Assembly: GCA_018700895.1 (NCBI GenBank)
Contig: JABIUV010000026.1
Span: forward strand, 1-64,000
Reading direction: 5' to 3'
DNA length: 64,000 nucleotides
DNA from: Bacteroidota bacterium
Lineage (GTDB): Bacteria; Bacteroidota; Bacteroidia; NS11-12g; UBA9320
A model generated the notes under the pieces. The model had not been told where the DNA came from and made no database searches. It saw only the letters and a program-made list of their open reading frames with translations. Position numbers and translations under genes: made by a program. Shown in pieces: positions 20,601-28,746 of this stretch (within the stretch, counting starts at the first letter, position 1; the number at the start of each line of letters is the position of its first letter).

Positions 20601-21146
20601 GAAAAAAGCTCGTTGTGTTCTTTTCTTAGTTTGTAGAGGCAAGCGTGTGGTCTTTTGCGTTTGGGTTAACTTACCCTTTGCAAGCTCTTTGTCCTCGAAT
20701 AAATCATTATATGCTGTAAGCTCTTGGTGCAATTGTCCGTCGTTAGCAAGTCTGAATGCAAAGTAGGTGTCTTTGTTGGGTGCACAAACGGTATAAAGGT
20801 CATCTCCAAAGCGGTATAGAAATGTTTGTCGTGGATTGTTCAGAATAGATGAATCAAAGCCAATTTTGTTACTGTTCCAATAGGTTAGGTTGCCCTCGGA
20901 GGTTGTGAGGACGTACCAGCCCAATTTGCGGAGAGCTAAGGCTTCTTGGTGTGATGCTTCGTTGAATCCAATGGGAGCAAGCTTTTCATACAAAGTTTCG
21001 GCTTTGCCTTGTTGGGTGGCGATAAATTCAGATACATCTACATACGCTATATCGGTGTTTTCACTACTCTTGGTTATGAGTTTTATGATTAAAACAACAA
21101 TGAGTACAGACCCAACAATCCAAGCTATGCTGAGTGCTTTTTTCAA
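17622..21146 (-). CDS. large multi-TM HAMP sensor histidine kinase
   Basis: HAMP region, EMAKQVAHEIKNPLTPMKLSLQHLQRA H-box, GKGIPKENYTKVFVPNFSTKNSGMGLGLAICRKIVEQ ATPase motifs. Confidence 0.93.
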   Translation of the reverse strand: MKKALSIAWIVGSVLIVVLIIKLITKSSENTDIAYVDVSEFIATQQGKAETLYEKLAPIGFNEASHQEALALRKLGWYVLTTSEGNLTYWNSNKIGFDSSILNNPRQTFLYRFGDDLYTVCAPNKDTYFAFRLANDGQLHQELTAYNDLFEDKELAKGKLTQTQKTTRLPLQTKKRTQRAFFNIALLASFLFLMLSLWYTKLRSRSLYVSGTAVILANILTYLYSNISLGDYFLTATQSIQTKSILQLNAILYIHLASLVASCLIVFSAVKKLPAALRAFLLSLGTLFLADFFLDLNQHIVLRSAIPFNFEKLFNLSSTSFAALGFICLSLIALWILVYYTKLNLLITTKDGVAVVIGIISFSLFQHLDAGRSFLSLCPPIALVGLCIFINALRIRPRWAIYIYFVLTAVLATSIVTSNHEKRNEEIAHAYATQLVTNEDTRAETMLRSFENQLALDFLVPADYENFLAKKEIIESRLKHLYFSNYLEKYELKLLSFGPDGRNINGSSLYTYAYLDSIFNNHSTRTSSAYFYRLNNTSDLSGYIAEYENCDIDGHYGSTYILLQPRVVQSDFLYPEVFKNQEDKSLISLNDYSFGIYFRKQLMSQRGSFSYRLNELPVNNNSLFALSELHHYTYRLGEYNVVLSKRENRARAWLSTLTFTIVTLLLLGIICSLAAYFFLSKDHPLARAFLPFANRYLSTRIQTSLTIILLTGLLLSVYIIIGFIQANYNQNLEDQLLNKVKRISATLQNKVNLSTKLQNEEQRTLILNEESSTYNVDINLYSMDGYLLSSTKPYLTREQILGRQMNPKAYVKLTQEKASQLLIQEELEGSDYLSAYIPLFDGKNNVLGYVNTPFFGRNEELNKQISNLVVNILNIYFLLLLGGVVLAYIISRQISKPLLLIREKIAKTELRGQNELITYTRDDEIGQLIKQYNKMVLELEESANQMAETEREGAWREMAKQVAHEIKNPLTPMKLSLQHLQRAYSQGPSEKLDILFAKTSKLIVEQIESLSAMASEFGNFAKMPEDKFEQFDIAATLRGTVDLFKRSENADIVAEIEEHASVHADPEQMRRVFNNLIKNAIQAIPENQEGNIHVSLKTTDQQVLIAVRDNGKGIPKENYTKVFVPNFSTKNSGMGLGLAICRKIVEQAKGTIRFESKVNRGTTFFVTLPVDETA

Positions 21147-22102
21147 TAGGTGGCGTCTGTTGCTAAGTAATTCTGTACATAGTCTGTTACAGCATCTTCT
21201 AGGCTGTAAAAGGTTTTGGCATAGCCAGCATCACGTGTTTTTTGCATCTTGGCTTCGGTGTAATACTGGTATTTATCTCTAATATCGATAGGAGTTGGTA
21301 TATAAGTAATAGCTGGCTCCTTATCTAACGCCGCAAAAATGGCCTTAGCCAAATCATTGAAGGTGCGTGCGTTGCCCGTGCCAGCATTATATATGCCACT
21401 ATGGTCTCTTTTTTCGTACCAAAACCACATCAACTCTAGCAAGTCTTTCACGTACACAAAGTCACGAATTTGCTCACCGTGGTGATAGTCTGGGTGATGG
21501 CTTTCAAATAGTTTTAGGCTCCCATTCTCATTAATTTGACGGAAGGCGTGCATCACTACACTCGCCATTCTTCCTTTATGATATTCATTAGGACCAAAAA
21601 CATTAAAAAACTTTAATCCTGCCCAAAACGGTGGTTGCTGCTCTTGTTGCATAGCCCATACATCAAAGTCTTGTTTGCTTTGCCCATAAGGATTGAGCGG
21701 CTGGAGTGGTGATATGGGTGCCGTATCGTCAAAACCGTGCTCGCCACCTCCGTATGTGGCAGCGGAAGATGCGTATAGAAAGGGTATGTTTTGCCTCGTA
21801 CAGTAGTTCCATAACTCCTTGGAGTAGTGCATATTAAGCTTGTCGAAAATGGCTGTATCAAACTCCGTAGTATCGGTACGTGCACCGACGTGAAATACGA
21901 AATCGATGGAGTGACGAGCCATGTCGTGCAAAAATACCTCACGGTCTATCTTGGCGGTGAATCGCTTGCCTTCTAAGTTTCTGCTCTTTTCCAACTTGCC
22001 AAAATCATCCACGAGAATAAGGTCTGTAAGTCCTTTTTTGTTGAGAAAAGAGACCAAACAACTGCCTATGAATCCTGCTGCACCGGTAACGAGTATTGCC
22101 AT
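21143..22102 (-). CDS. rfaD: ADP-L-glycero-D-mannoheptose-6-epimerase
   Basis: MAILVTGAAGFIGSCLVSFLNKKGLTDLILVDDF; SDR epimerase, HldD-like. Confidence 0.88.
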   Translation of the reverse strand: MAILVTGAAGFIGSCLVSFLNKKGLTDLILVDDFGKLEKSRNLEGKRFTAKIDREVFLHDMARHSIDFVFHVGARTDTTEFDTAIFDKLNMHYSKELWNYCTRQNIPFLYASSAATYGGGEHGFDDTAPISPLQPLNPYGQSKQDFDVWAMQQEQQPPFWAGLKFFNVFGPNEYHKGRMASVVMHAFRQINENGSLKLFESHHPDYHHGEQIRDFVYVKDLLELMWFWYEKRDHSGIYNAGTGNARTFNDLAKAIFAALDKEPAITYIPTPIDIRDKYQYYTEAKMQKTRDAGYAKTFYSLEDAVTDYVQNYLATDATY

Positions 22103-22300
22103 TGGGGCGAATTTAAGTATTTAGAAGTTTAAATATAAGTCTAAGTTTAAGTTTAGAAATGCATTGAAAATTTGAAAGGAGTTGGAATTTCCCAAGAGAA
22201 TGATTACTTTTTAGTATATGAGTTTTGAAATTTTACTGAATTCTTGGCCCTATTCCAAAAGTTGTATGCCCCGTCTTAGATTTTAACTTAAACTTAGACT

Positions 22301-22308
22301 TATTTTTG
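22301..22308 (+). promoter_or_regulatory. TATTTTTG -7 box, 8 nt from queD ATG
   Basis: matches TAnnTTTG. Confidence 0.6.
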
Positions 22309-22316
22309 TAAAAATT

Positions 22317-22724
22317 ATGGTTTACGTAACACGCAAAGTACACTTTAACGGAGCTCATAAACTCTATAATCCAAAGTGGAGCGAAGAGAAAAACGAGGAA
22401 GTTTTTGGCAAGTGTGCCAACAAAAACTGGCACGGACATAACTTTGATATGTATGTTACGGTGAAGGGTACACCCAATGAAGACACAGGGTTTGTAATGG
22501 ACTTGAAAAAACTCAAAATCATCCTTACAGACAAAATCGTATCAAAACTAGACCATAGTAATTTTAACTTGGATGTTGATTTTCTCAAAGATGTAATGCC
22601 AAGCATCGAAAACATCGTGATGAAGATCTGGGAACAAATTGTTCCTGAATTACCAGATGGAGTTACACTCCATTGCATTAAGCTCTACGAGACTGAGAAC
22701 CAGTACGTGGAGTATTATGGATAG
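22317..22724 (+). CDS. queD: 6-carboxytetrahydropterin synthase
   Basis: VTRKVHFNGAHKLYNPKWSEEKNEEVFGKCANKNWHGHNFDMYVTVKG. Confidence 0.88.
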   Translation: MVYVTRKVHFNGAHKLYNPKWSEEKNEEVFGKCANKNWHGHNFDMYVTVKGTPNEDTGFVMDLKKLKIILTDKIVSKLDHSNFNLDVDFLKDVMPSIENIVMKIWEQIVPELPDGVTLHCIKLYETENQYVEYYG

Positions 22725-22783
22725 GAATAAAACTCAAACTCAAGAGTCAAATACAAATTCTAAAGTTGTCTATTTCAGAAACT

Positions 22784-23290
22784 ATGGAATTTAATTTAAG
22801 CTATAGAAGAACGGATTTTGAAAATATATACTATGCTGATTCTAAGGGTAGTTATATTAAATCTGAGCAGGTAAAGAAATCTGTGAAGTTTCTTATGATA
22901 GCAGGAATTGGATTCATTATATGTGGTTGCTACAGTGTCTTTACTGAAAATTATACCCCTCTATCCTATGCCGTAATAGCATTAGTAATAATACTATTTA
23001 TCTACATCACTGAAGTTATAGAACTGTATAAGTGGAAAAACACTGTCAAAACTTACTTAGATGGTTTAGATAAAGTAATTAAGTTTTCACTGACATTCGG
23101 TGAATCATATATTTCTATCACGCAAGATGGTTTTACGTATAAGTATGCATTGAAAGAATTCACAAAAGTAGATCTGACCGATGAATATGTGTGGTTATAC
23201 GGTACAGATTATATACTTATTCCAGCTGCATCTTTAGACCTTGGCAAATTTGAGGAGTTAAGAAATTTGGTAAATGATTATTTCAATTAG
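22784..23290 (+). CDS. hypothetical two-TM protein, YcxB-like C-terminus
   Basis: two TM helices and DYILIPAASL-type C-terminus. Confidence 0.5.
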   Translation: MEFNLSYRRTDFENIYYADSKGSYIKSEQVKKSVKFLMIAGIGFIICGCYSVFTENYTPLSYAVIALVIILFIYITEVIELYKWKNTVKTYLDGLDKVIKFSLTFGESYISITQDGFTYKYALKEFTKVDLTDEYVWLYGTDYILIPAASLDLGKFEELRNLVNDYFN

Positions 23291-23297
23291 TTGTTTT

Positions 23298-23999
23298 TTA
23301 TTTAGCCTTGCTATCAACGTTTACCTCTCTTCTCATTACCCTCCTTATCAGCACAAAATGACTAAAATACACCAATGGTGCTACAAAACTAGGTAACCAT
23401 ACGATGGGAAATTGTAGGATGCCTATGTTGGGCTGCTCAAAGCCAAATTGCTGAAATGGACTGGGCACAGAGAGTGTTGCTATAACGATGATACTCGTGA
23501 GTAGCACGAGTCCCATAACATTCCAGGCGAGGAACAATGACTTGGTCATTCGTTTTTTGATAAAATAAAAATAAACTACTAAAGGTGCGGTAACACCCGC
23601 AATGATATCCCAGTTTAGCCCATTGAAAGTCATTATCTCCGGTACTTGACCAGCTAGAAATAACCAGTATAAGCATATTTCTACAGGGATACGTACCAAA
23701 CTGAGCCAAACGAGTGATTTGGCATCTAAAGCATCTATAAACGCCCGACCTCTCGTGGTACTAAAAGCAACGATCATCATAACAAATGTGGGTGCAATAA
23801 GCAGCGGTGTACGTGGCGGTAGGGTGTCGGTTACCATAAAAAAGCCCAATAATGCTGCGATGCCCGTAAGCATAAGCCAGAACAACGTACCAAAACGGAA
23901 AACAGTGTTCTTTTTACTGGCTCTCACAAACAATACATAAGCATAAGCCACAGCGGCTAAAAACGTAAACGTAATGTGATTTGGGATGTTGGGTAGCAT
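23298..23999 (-). CDS. hypothetical multi-pass membrane protein
   Basis: seven or so hydrophobic segments. Confidence 0.6.
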   Translation of the reverse strand: MLPNIPNHITFTFLAAVAYAYVLFVRASKKNTVFRFGTLFWLMLTGIAALLGFFMVTDTLPPRTPLLIAPTFVMMIVAFSTTRGRAFIDALDAKSLVWLSLVRIPVEICLYWLFLAGQVPEIMTFNGLNWDIIAGVTAPLVVYFYFIKKRMTKSLFLAWNVMGLVLLTSIIVIATLSVPSPFQQFGFEQPNIGILQFPIVWLPSFVAPLVYFSHFVLIRRVMRREVNVDSKAK

Positions 24000-24007
24000 T
24001 GGCTTGA

Positions 24008-24472
24008 TTAGTTGTGAATGAGAATATACAGATTGAGCGAAGTGGCAATGCATAACCATATAAAATATGGGGCAATGAACGTGGATTTAATCCCGAGTAT
24101 ACGACGATAGTGAAACAAAAAATAGCCTACCAATGCAGTGAGTGCAATGATAACCACAAGTGCAGGTAGAGTGAGATGCCACGCAAAGAATAGTGGGTTC
24201 CAACCTACATTGAGCACAAACTGTATAGCAAATAAAGTGATTGCTTTCTTACCTCCTCCCGCTTGTACTAGCAAGGCCATATAGATACTAAAGCATACCA
24301 TAATGGTGGTCCACGCAGCACCAAATACCCATCCGGGTGGTGTCCATGGAGCTTTGTTTATGGACTGGTAGAATTCTCCTGTAGGGCCTTCACCCATCAG
24401 AAAACTGCCTATTCCCAAGGCTGCAGAGTTGATAATTAAGAAAAGAATTAGGTTTTTGGTAAATGTTGACAT
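24008..24472 (-). CDS. tspO: TspO/MBR family protein
   Basis: INKAPWTPPGWVFGAAWTTIMVCFSIYMALL, NVGWNPLFFAWH. Confidence 0.92.
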   Translation of the reverse strand: MSTFTKNLILFLIINSAALGIGSFLMGEGPTGEFYQSINKAPWTPPGWVFGAAWTTIMVCFSIYMALLVQAGGGKKAITLFAIQFVLNVGWNPLFFAWHLTLPALVVIIALTALVGYFLFHYRRILGIKSTFIAPYFIWLCIATSLNLYILIHN

Positions 24473-24499
24473 GAGGTTTCGAAGTTAATATTTTACTGA

Positions 24500-24794
24500 T
24501 TCCAAATAGATGTTGGTGAGTAAATCGGCTAAAGGCACCACGAGTCATCTCGTCTGTAAATTTATAAGGTGGAGACATCTCCGTAATCTGAACACTAAGC
24601 TGTTGCATTACTCCGAAGTGCTTGGCTTCCCAAGTTACGGACTCACCCAGTTCTATGAGGCCACTCGTTCTTTCGGCAACGGCTCGTTCGTTGGTGTGAG
24701 ACATACTGCCTTGGTGCAGGTCTATATTTCGAGCGGCATCATATACCTTTTGTATAGGGGCGTTAATCGTAAGACTCAGAGTAATAACAGGCAT
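24500..24794 (-). pseudogene. SRPBCC-family protein, C-terminally truncated remnant
   Basis: MPVITLSLTINAPIQKVYDAARNIDLHQGSM...MTRGAFSRFTHQHLF then unrelated residues reading into tspO. Confidence 0.65.
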
Positions 24795-24800
24795 GGTGGT

Positions 24801-24808
24801 CAAATATA
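24801..24808 (-). promoter_or_regulatory. TATATTTG -7 box, 6 nt from SRPBCC remnant ATG
   Basis: matches TAnnTTTG. Confidence 0.6.
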
Positions 24809-24869
24809 GAGAACTTTGAGGTTGTAAAATTGGTAAGAATAGCAATTGTATATTTCTTTTGTGGAAGCT

Positions 24870-25547
24870 ATGACCAATTACTATAGTTTGCTGGGCATCC
24901 CCAATTTCTCCGCTTGGTCGGTGGTGCGTAAGGCGTATATCGCCCAAATCAAGAAGTATCACCCCGACGTGAATAAAAGTGCGGATGCTGCTCGCATGAG
25001 TTCAGCCCTAAATGCGGCCAAAGAAATGCTTGAAATACCTGGGCAAAAAGCGGCCTACGATAGGAAACTAAAGCGACGGCTAGAGAATCCTACTCGGGCA
25101 CCACGAAGTGCGATGAGGAAGCAAACACAAAGAGCCTATGAACAAAAAAGAGCCGCAAAAATGGCTGCTGAGGCTAGAAGAAGAGAAAATGCTAAGAAAC
25201 AACGCGAGGTATTCTTGAATGCCAAGAAACTTAAAGAATACGAAGAGAGCCTGCGGCTTTTCCCCTTGTGGTTAAGGTACGCTTTATGCTCTCTTCTCGG
25301 TGTTTTTTTCTTGTTTCTTCCGCTTACTAGTGCGGATAAAAGTATTTGGCTTATCCTCCTACTTTTTGTTCTGCCATTTTACTACATGGCAATCTTATTA
25401 GCGGTGAATCAGTATTTCAAAAAGCTGTATTTTGAGAACTATAAAAAAGGGGTGAATGTAGACCTCAACAGAGCTACGAAACGGTTTATAAATTTCTTTT
25501 TCTACTCTGGGATTGCCTTGGTAGTGCTCATTATTATCCTTTCTTAA
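24870..25547 (+). CDS. J-domain protein with C-terminal TM helices
   Basis: TNYYSLLGIPNFSAWSVVRKAYIAQIKKYHPDVNK. Confidence 0.88.
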   Translation: MTNYYSLLGIPNFSAWSVVRKAYIAQIKKYHPDVNKSADAARMSSALNAAKEMLEIPGQKAAYDRKLKRRLENPTRAPRSAMRKQTQRAYEQKRAAKMAAEARRRENAKKQREVFLNAKKLKEYEESLRLFPLWLRYALCSLLGVFFLFLPLTSADKSIWLILLLFVLPFYYMAILLAVNQYFKKLYFENYKKGVNVDLNRATKRFINFFFYSGIALVVLIIILS

Positions 25548-25559
25548 TCGCTGATTGCT

Positions 25560-26924
25560 CTACTCTCCCTCACTGAAATACTCGTAAAAATACGGTATCG
25601 TTTCTATGCCTTTGTAAAAATTGAACAAGCCATATTTTTCGTTGGGTGAGTGAATGGCGTCGCTATCCAATCCGAAACCAAAGAGTACGGTCTTGAGCCC
25701 AAGTACTTCTTCAAAAAGAGCTACGATAGGTATACTGCCGCCGCCTCGGGTCGGTACAGGCTTTTTGCCAAAGGTTTTTTCCATAGCCTTACTTGCTGCT
25801 CTGAATGCTTTGCTGTCGGTAGGGGTTACAGCAGCTTCTCCTCCGTGATGTGGAGTCACTTTTACCTTCACTGCTTTGGGAGCAATGCTCTCAAAGTGTT
25901 TTTGAAATTTCTCGGTAATTTCTGCACTGGTTTGATTTGGAACCAATCGCATACTGATTTTGGCATAAGCCTTACTAGGCAATACCGTTTTGGCTCCTTC
26001 GCCTGTGTATCCACCCCATATTCCATTTACATCAAGGGTAGGACGTATACCAGTTCGCTCTATCGTACTGTAGCCTTTTTCGCCCATTACATCATCTACA
26101 TCTAGGTCCGCTTTATATTCCTCTAGGTTAAATGGCGTTTCAGCCATTGCTGCTCTATCGGCATCGCTTACCACATCTACATTGTCATAAAAACCGGGGA
26201 TAGTGATGTGTCTATTTTCGTCGTGCAGACTGCTTATCATATCGCACAGTACGTTGATAGGATTACCCACTGCTCCACCAAATGAGCCAGAGTGCAGGTC
26301 TATCTTAGGTCCGGTTACTTCTACCTCTACATAACTCAGGCCACGCAGACCAGTGTCTATACTTGGGATGTCATTGGCAATCATACCTGTATCAGAGATA
26401 AGCACCACGTCGGCAGCTAGTTTTTCTCTATTCGCTGCTACATAGATGCCCAAGTTGGTAGAGCCTACTTCCTCTTCGCCTTCTATCATAAACTTCACGT
26501 TACAATGCAGCGTATTGGTCTCCATCATTGTTTCAAATGCCTTGAGGTGCATGTACATTTGTCCCTTATCGTCACAAGCTCCACGAGCATATATATTTCC
26601 GTTTTTTACTGTGGGTTCAAAAGGGGGAGTGTGCCACAACTCATCGGGTACGCTGGGCTGCACATCGTAGTGGCCGTATACCAAAATAGTTGGTTTGCTA
26701 GGGTCTACCATTTTCTCACCGTATACGATGGGGTTTCCTGCTGTTTTTTCCAATACAACATTATCCGCACCTGCTTCTTGTAGTCGTTTGGCTACATACT
26801 CGGCACATTTTTGTACATCGCCTGTGTAGGCAGAGTCGGCACTTATGCTAGGTATTCTAAGTAGGTCAAATAGCTCGTCTAAAAACTTATCCTTATGGTT
26901 TTCGATGTATTCCTCTCTGGTCAT
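25560..26924 (-). CDS. M20-family dipeptidase
   Basis: ILVYGHYDVQP, ARGACDDKGQMYMH, IEGEEEVGSTN. Confidence 0.95.
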   Translation of the reverse strand: MTREEYIENHKDKFLDELFDLLRIPSISADSAYTGDVQKCAEYVAKRLQEAGADNVVLEKTAGNPIVYGEKMVDPSKPTILVYGHYDVQPSVPDELWHTPPFEPTVKNGNIYARGACDDKGQMYMHLKAFETMMETNTLHCNVKFMIEGEEEVGSTNLGIYVAANREKLAADVVLISDTGMIANDIPSIDTGLRGLSYVEVEVTGPKIDLHSGSFGGAVGNPINVLCDMISSLHDENRHITIPGFYDNVDVVSDADRAAMAETPFNLEEYKADLDVDDVMGEKGYSTIERTGIRPTLDVNGIWGGYTGEGAKTVLPSKAYAKISMRLVPNQTSAEITEKFQKHFESIAPKAVKVKVTPHHGGEAAVTPTDSKAFRAASKAMEKTFGKKPVPTRGGGSIPIVALFEEVLGLKTVLFGFGLDSDAIHSPNEKYGLFNFYKGIETIPYFYEYFSEGE

Positions 26925-27088
26925 AGGGCGAAGGTAAAACAAATGCGTAATTAGAGTATCGAAAGGTACAATGTTAGAATCATTGTAAAGTGGAGAGAGA
27001 CAAGGTGACTAATTGTGATGGAGTCGTCTTAAGTATAGAATGGCATTGCTTTTGTAAAGCTTGCAGTGCACAAAAAAGAATAGTCCCA

Positions 27089-27910
27089 ATGAAAAAAATA
27101 GTTTCAGCAAAAAGAATTGTAGTCTTGGCATTTTTAGCCATAATGGTATGGTCTTGCTCTAAGGTGCCTTTGACGGGTAGACGCCAAATTAGGTTAATGC
27201 CGGAAAGTACCTTAATACGAGCAAGCTCACTGAGCTACCAGCAAGTGCTAGATACGGCGAACATTATTCGCTCTGGAGCTCAAGCTGAAATGGTGAAACG
27301 TGTAGGCCAACGTATTGCTACGGCGGTAGAGGCTTATCTCGAGCAAGAAGGTTTGGAGAGTAGGATAGAAGGATTTCAATGGGAGTTTAACCTAATCAAT
27401 GATAACGCTGTAAATGCGTGGTGTATGAGTGGCGGTAAAGTGGCATTCTATACCGGAATTATGCCCATCTGCAAAGATGAAACAGGTGTAGCCGTAGTAA
27501 TGGGACACGAGATAGCACACGCCATAGCTCGTCACGGAAATGAACGTGTGAGTCAAAGTCTCGTGGTGCAAGGTATAGCCACAGGTGTAGATTTTGGTTT
27601 AATGGTAAAACAGCAACCAGAAACTGCTCGTAGGGTAGCTAGTATGGCAGCAGGTGTAGGTGGCCAAGCAGGTATGTTGGCCTTTAGCCGAAAGCATGAG
27701 AGTGAAAGTGATGAGATGGGAATTATGTTTATGGCGATGGCCGGTTATGACCCTAGCGAGGCTCCTAAGTTTTGGGATCGCATGAACCAAATAGGTGGGG
27801 ATAGACCTCCGTTATTGCTGAGCACTCACCCGCATCCTGATACACGTCAAGAAGATTTGCGTAAGTTATTGCCAAAGGCCATGGAAATTTACAATCAAAA
27901 CAAGCGATAA
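27089..27910 (+). CDS. M48-family metallopeptidase (lipoprotein)
   Basis: VVMGHEIAHAIARHGNER; lipobox-like VWSCS. Confidence 0.93.
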   Translation: MKKIVSAKRIVVLAFLAIMVWSCSKVPLTGRRQIRLMPESTLIRASSLSYQQVLDTANIIRSGAQAEMVKRVGQRIATAVEAYLEQEGLESRIEGFQWEFNLINDNAVNAWCMSGGKVAFYTGIMPICKDETGVAVVMGHEIAHAIARHGNERVSQSLVVQGIATGVDFGLMVKQQPETARRVASMAAGVGGQAGMLAFSRKHESESDEMGIMFMAMAGYDPSEAPKFWDRMNQIGGDRPPLLLSTHPHPDTRQEDLRKLLPKAMEIYNQNKR

Positions 27911-27926
27911 GCTGTTTTAATACAAA

Positions 27927-28718
27927 GTGAAAAAAATAAACAACTATAATCTATCTGCACACAGATGGATAACAATAATGGGAATAGCGATGCTTGGTAG
28001 TATCGCTATTTCTATGAATACGGCTACGCCATCAGCTTTAGCCATCCTCAAAAAAGCAGAACAAAAGCTTAATGCAAGTTCTGTGATCGCCGAAATGGAT
28101 ATTACCATAAAAAGACCACGCTGGACTAAGAATATGAGTCTCAAAACGTGGGCGAAAGGAACCGACTACGCGGCAGCCTATATAACAGGTCCCGAAAAAG
28201 ACAAAGGGACGGTATACCTCAAGGCTAAAAACGACGTGTATAATTACCTGCCAAAGATTAAAAAAACCGTAAAACTCCCCGCTGCTCTCCTCAGTCAAAA
28301 CTGGATGGGAACGGATATGAGTACGGACGACTTGGTGAAACTCACACGACTTACGCAAGACTATACTGCCCAAGTAACAGCCAGTAAGGTAGTAAGTGGT
28401 AGAGATTGCTACGAAATTACCCTTACCCCCAAACCGGAAGCAGATGTGCTATGGGGCAAACTCGTGACCTGCATTGATAAGAAGGATTACATCCAGCTCA
28501 AAACTGTTTTTTATGATGAAGATCTAGAGGTGGTAAATACCATGGTGGCTAGCGGTATAAAAAACCTTGGAGGTAAAATGCTCGCGAGTAAAATGGTGAT
28601 GACTCCCGCAGGCAAAGCAGGACAAAGTACTACCGTAGTATATCGTAGTATGACATTCAACAAACCATTAAGTGCCGCTTTTTTTACAAAGGCTAATATG
28701 CCAAATGTGAAACCATAG
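27927..28718 (+). CDS. outer membrane lipoprotein-sorting protein (LolA-like)
   Basis: GPEKDKGTVYLKAKNDVYNYLPKIKKTVKLPAALLSQNWMGTDMSTDDLVK. Confidence 0.85.
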   Translation: MKKINNYNLSAHRWITIMGIAMLGSIAISMNTATPSALAILKKAEQKLNASSVIAEMDITIKRPRWTKNMSLKTWAKGTDYAAAYITGPEKDKGTVYLKAKNDVYNYLPKIKKTVKLPAALLSQNWMGTDMSTDDLVKLTRLTQDYTAQVTASKVVSGRDCYEITLTPKPEADVLWGKLVTCIDKKDYIQLKTVFYDEDLEVVNTMVASGIKNLGGKMLASKMVMTPAGKAGQSTTVVYRSMTFNKPLSAAFFTKANMPNVKP

Positions 28719-28730
28719 CAGAGACTTCTT

Positions 28731-28738
28731 TATATTTG
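28731..28738 (+). promoter_or_regulatory. TATATTTG -7 box, 8 nt from ATG
   Basis: matches TAnnTTTG. Confidence 0.6.
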
Positions 28739-28746
28739 ACGGCAAC

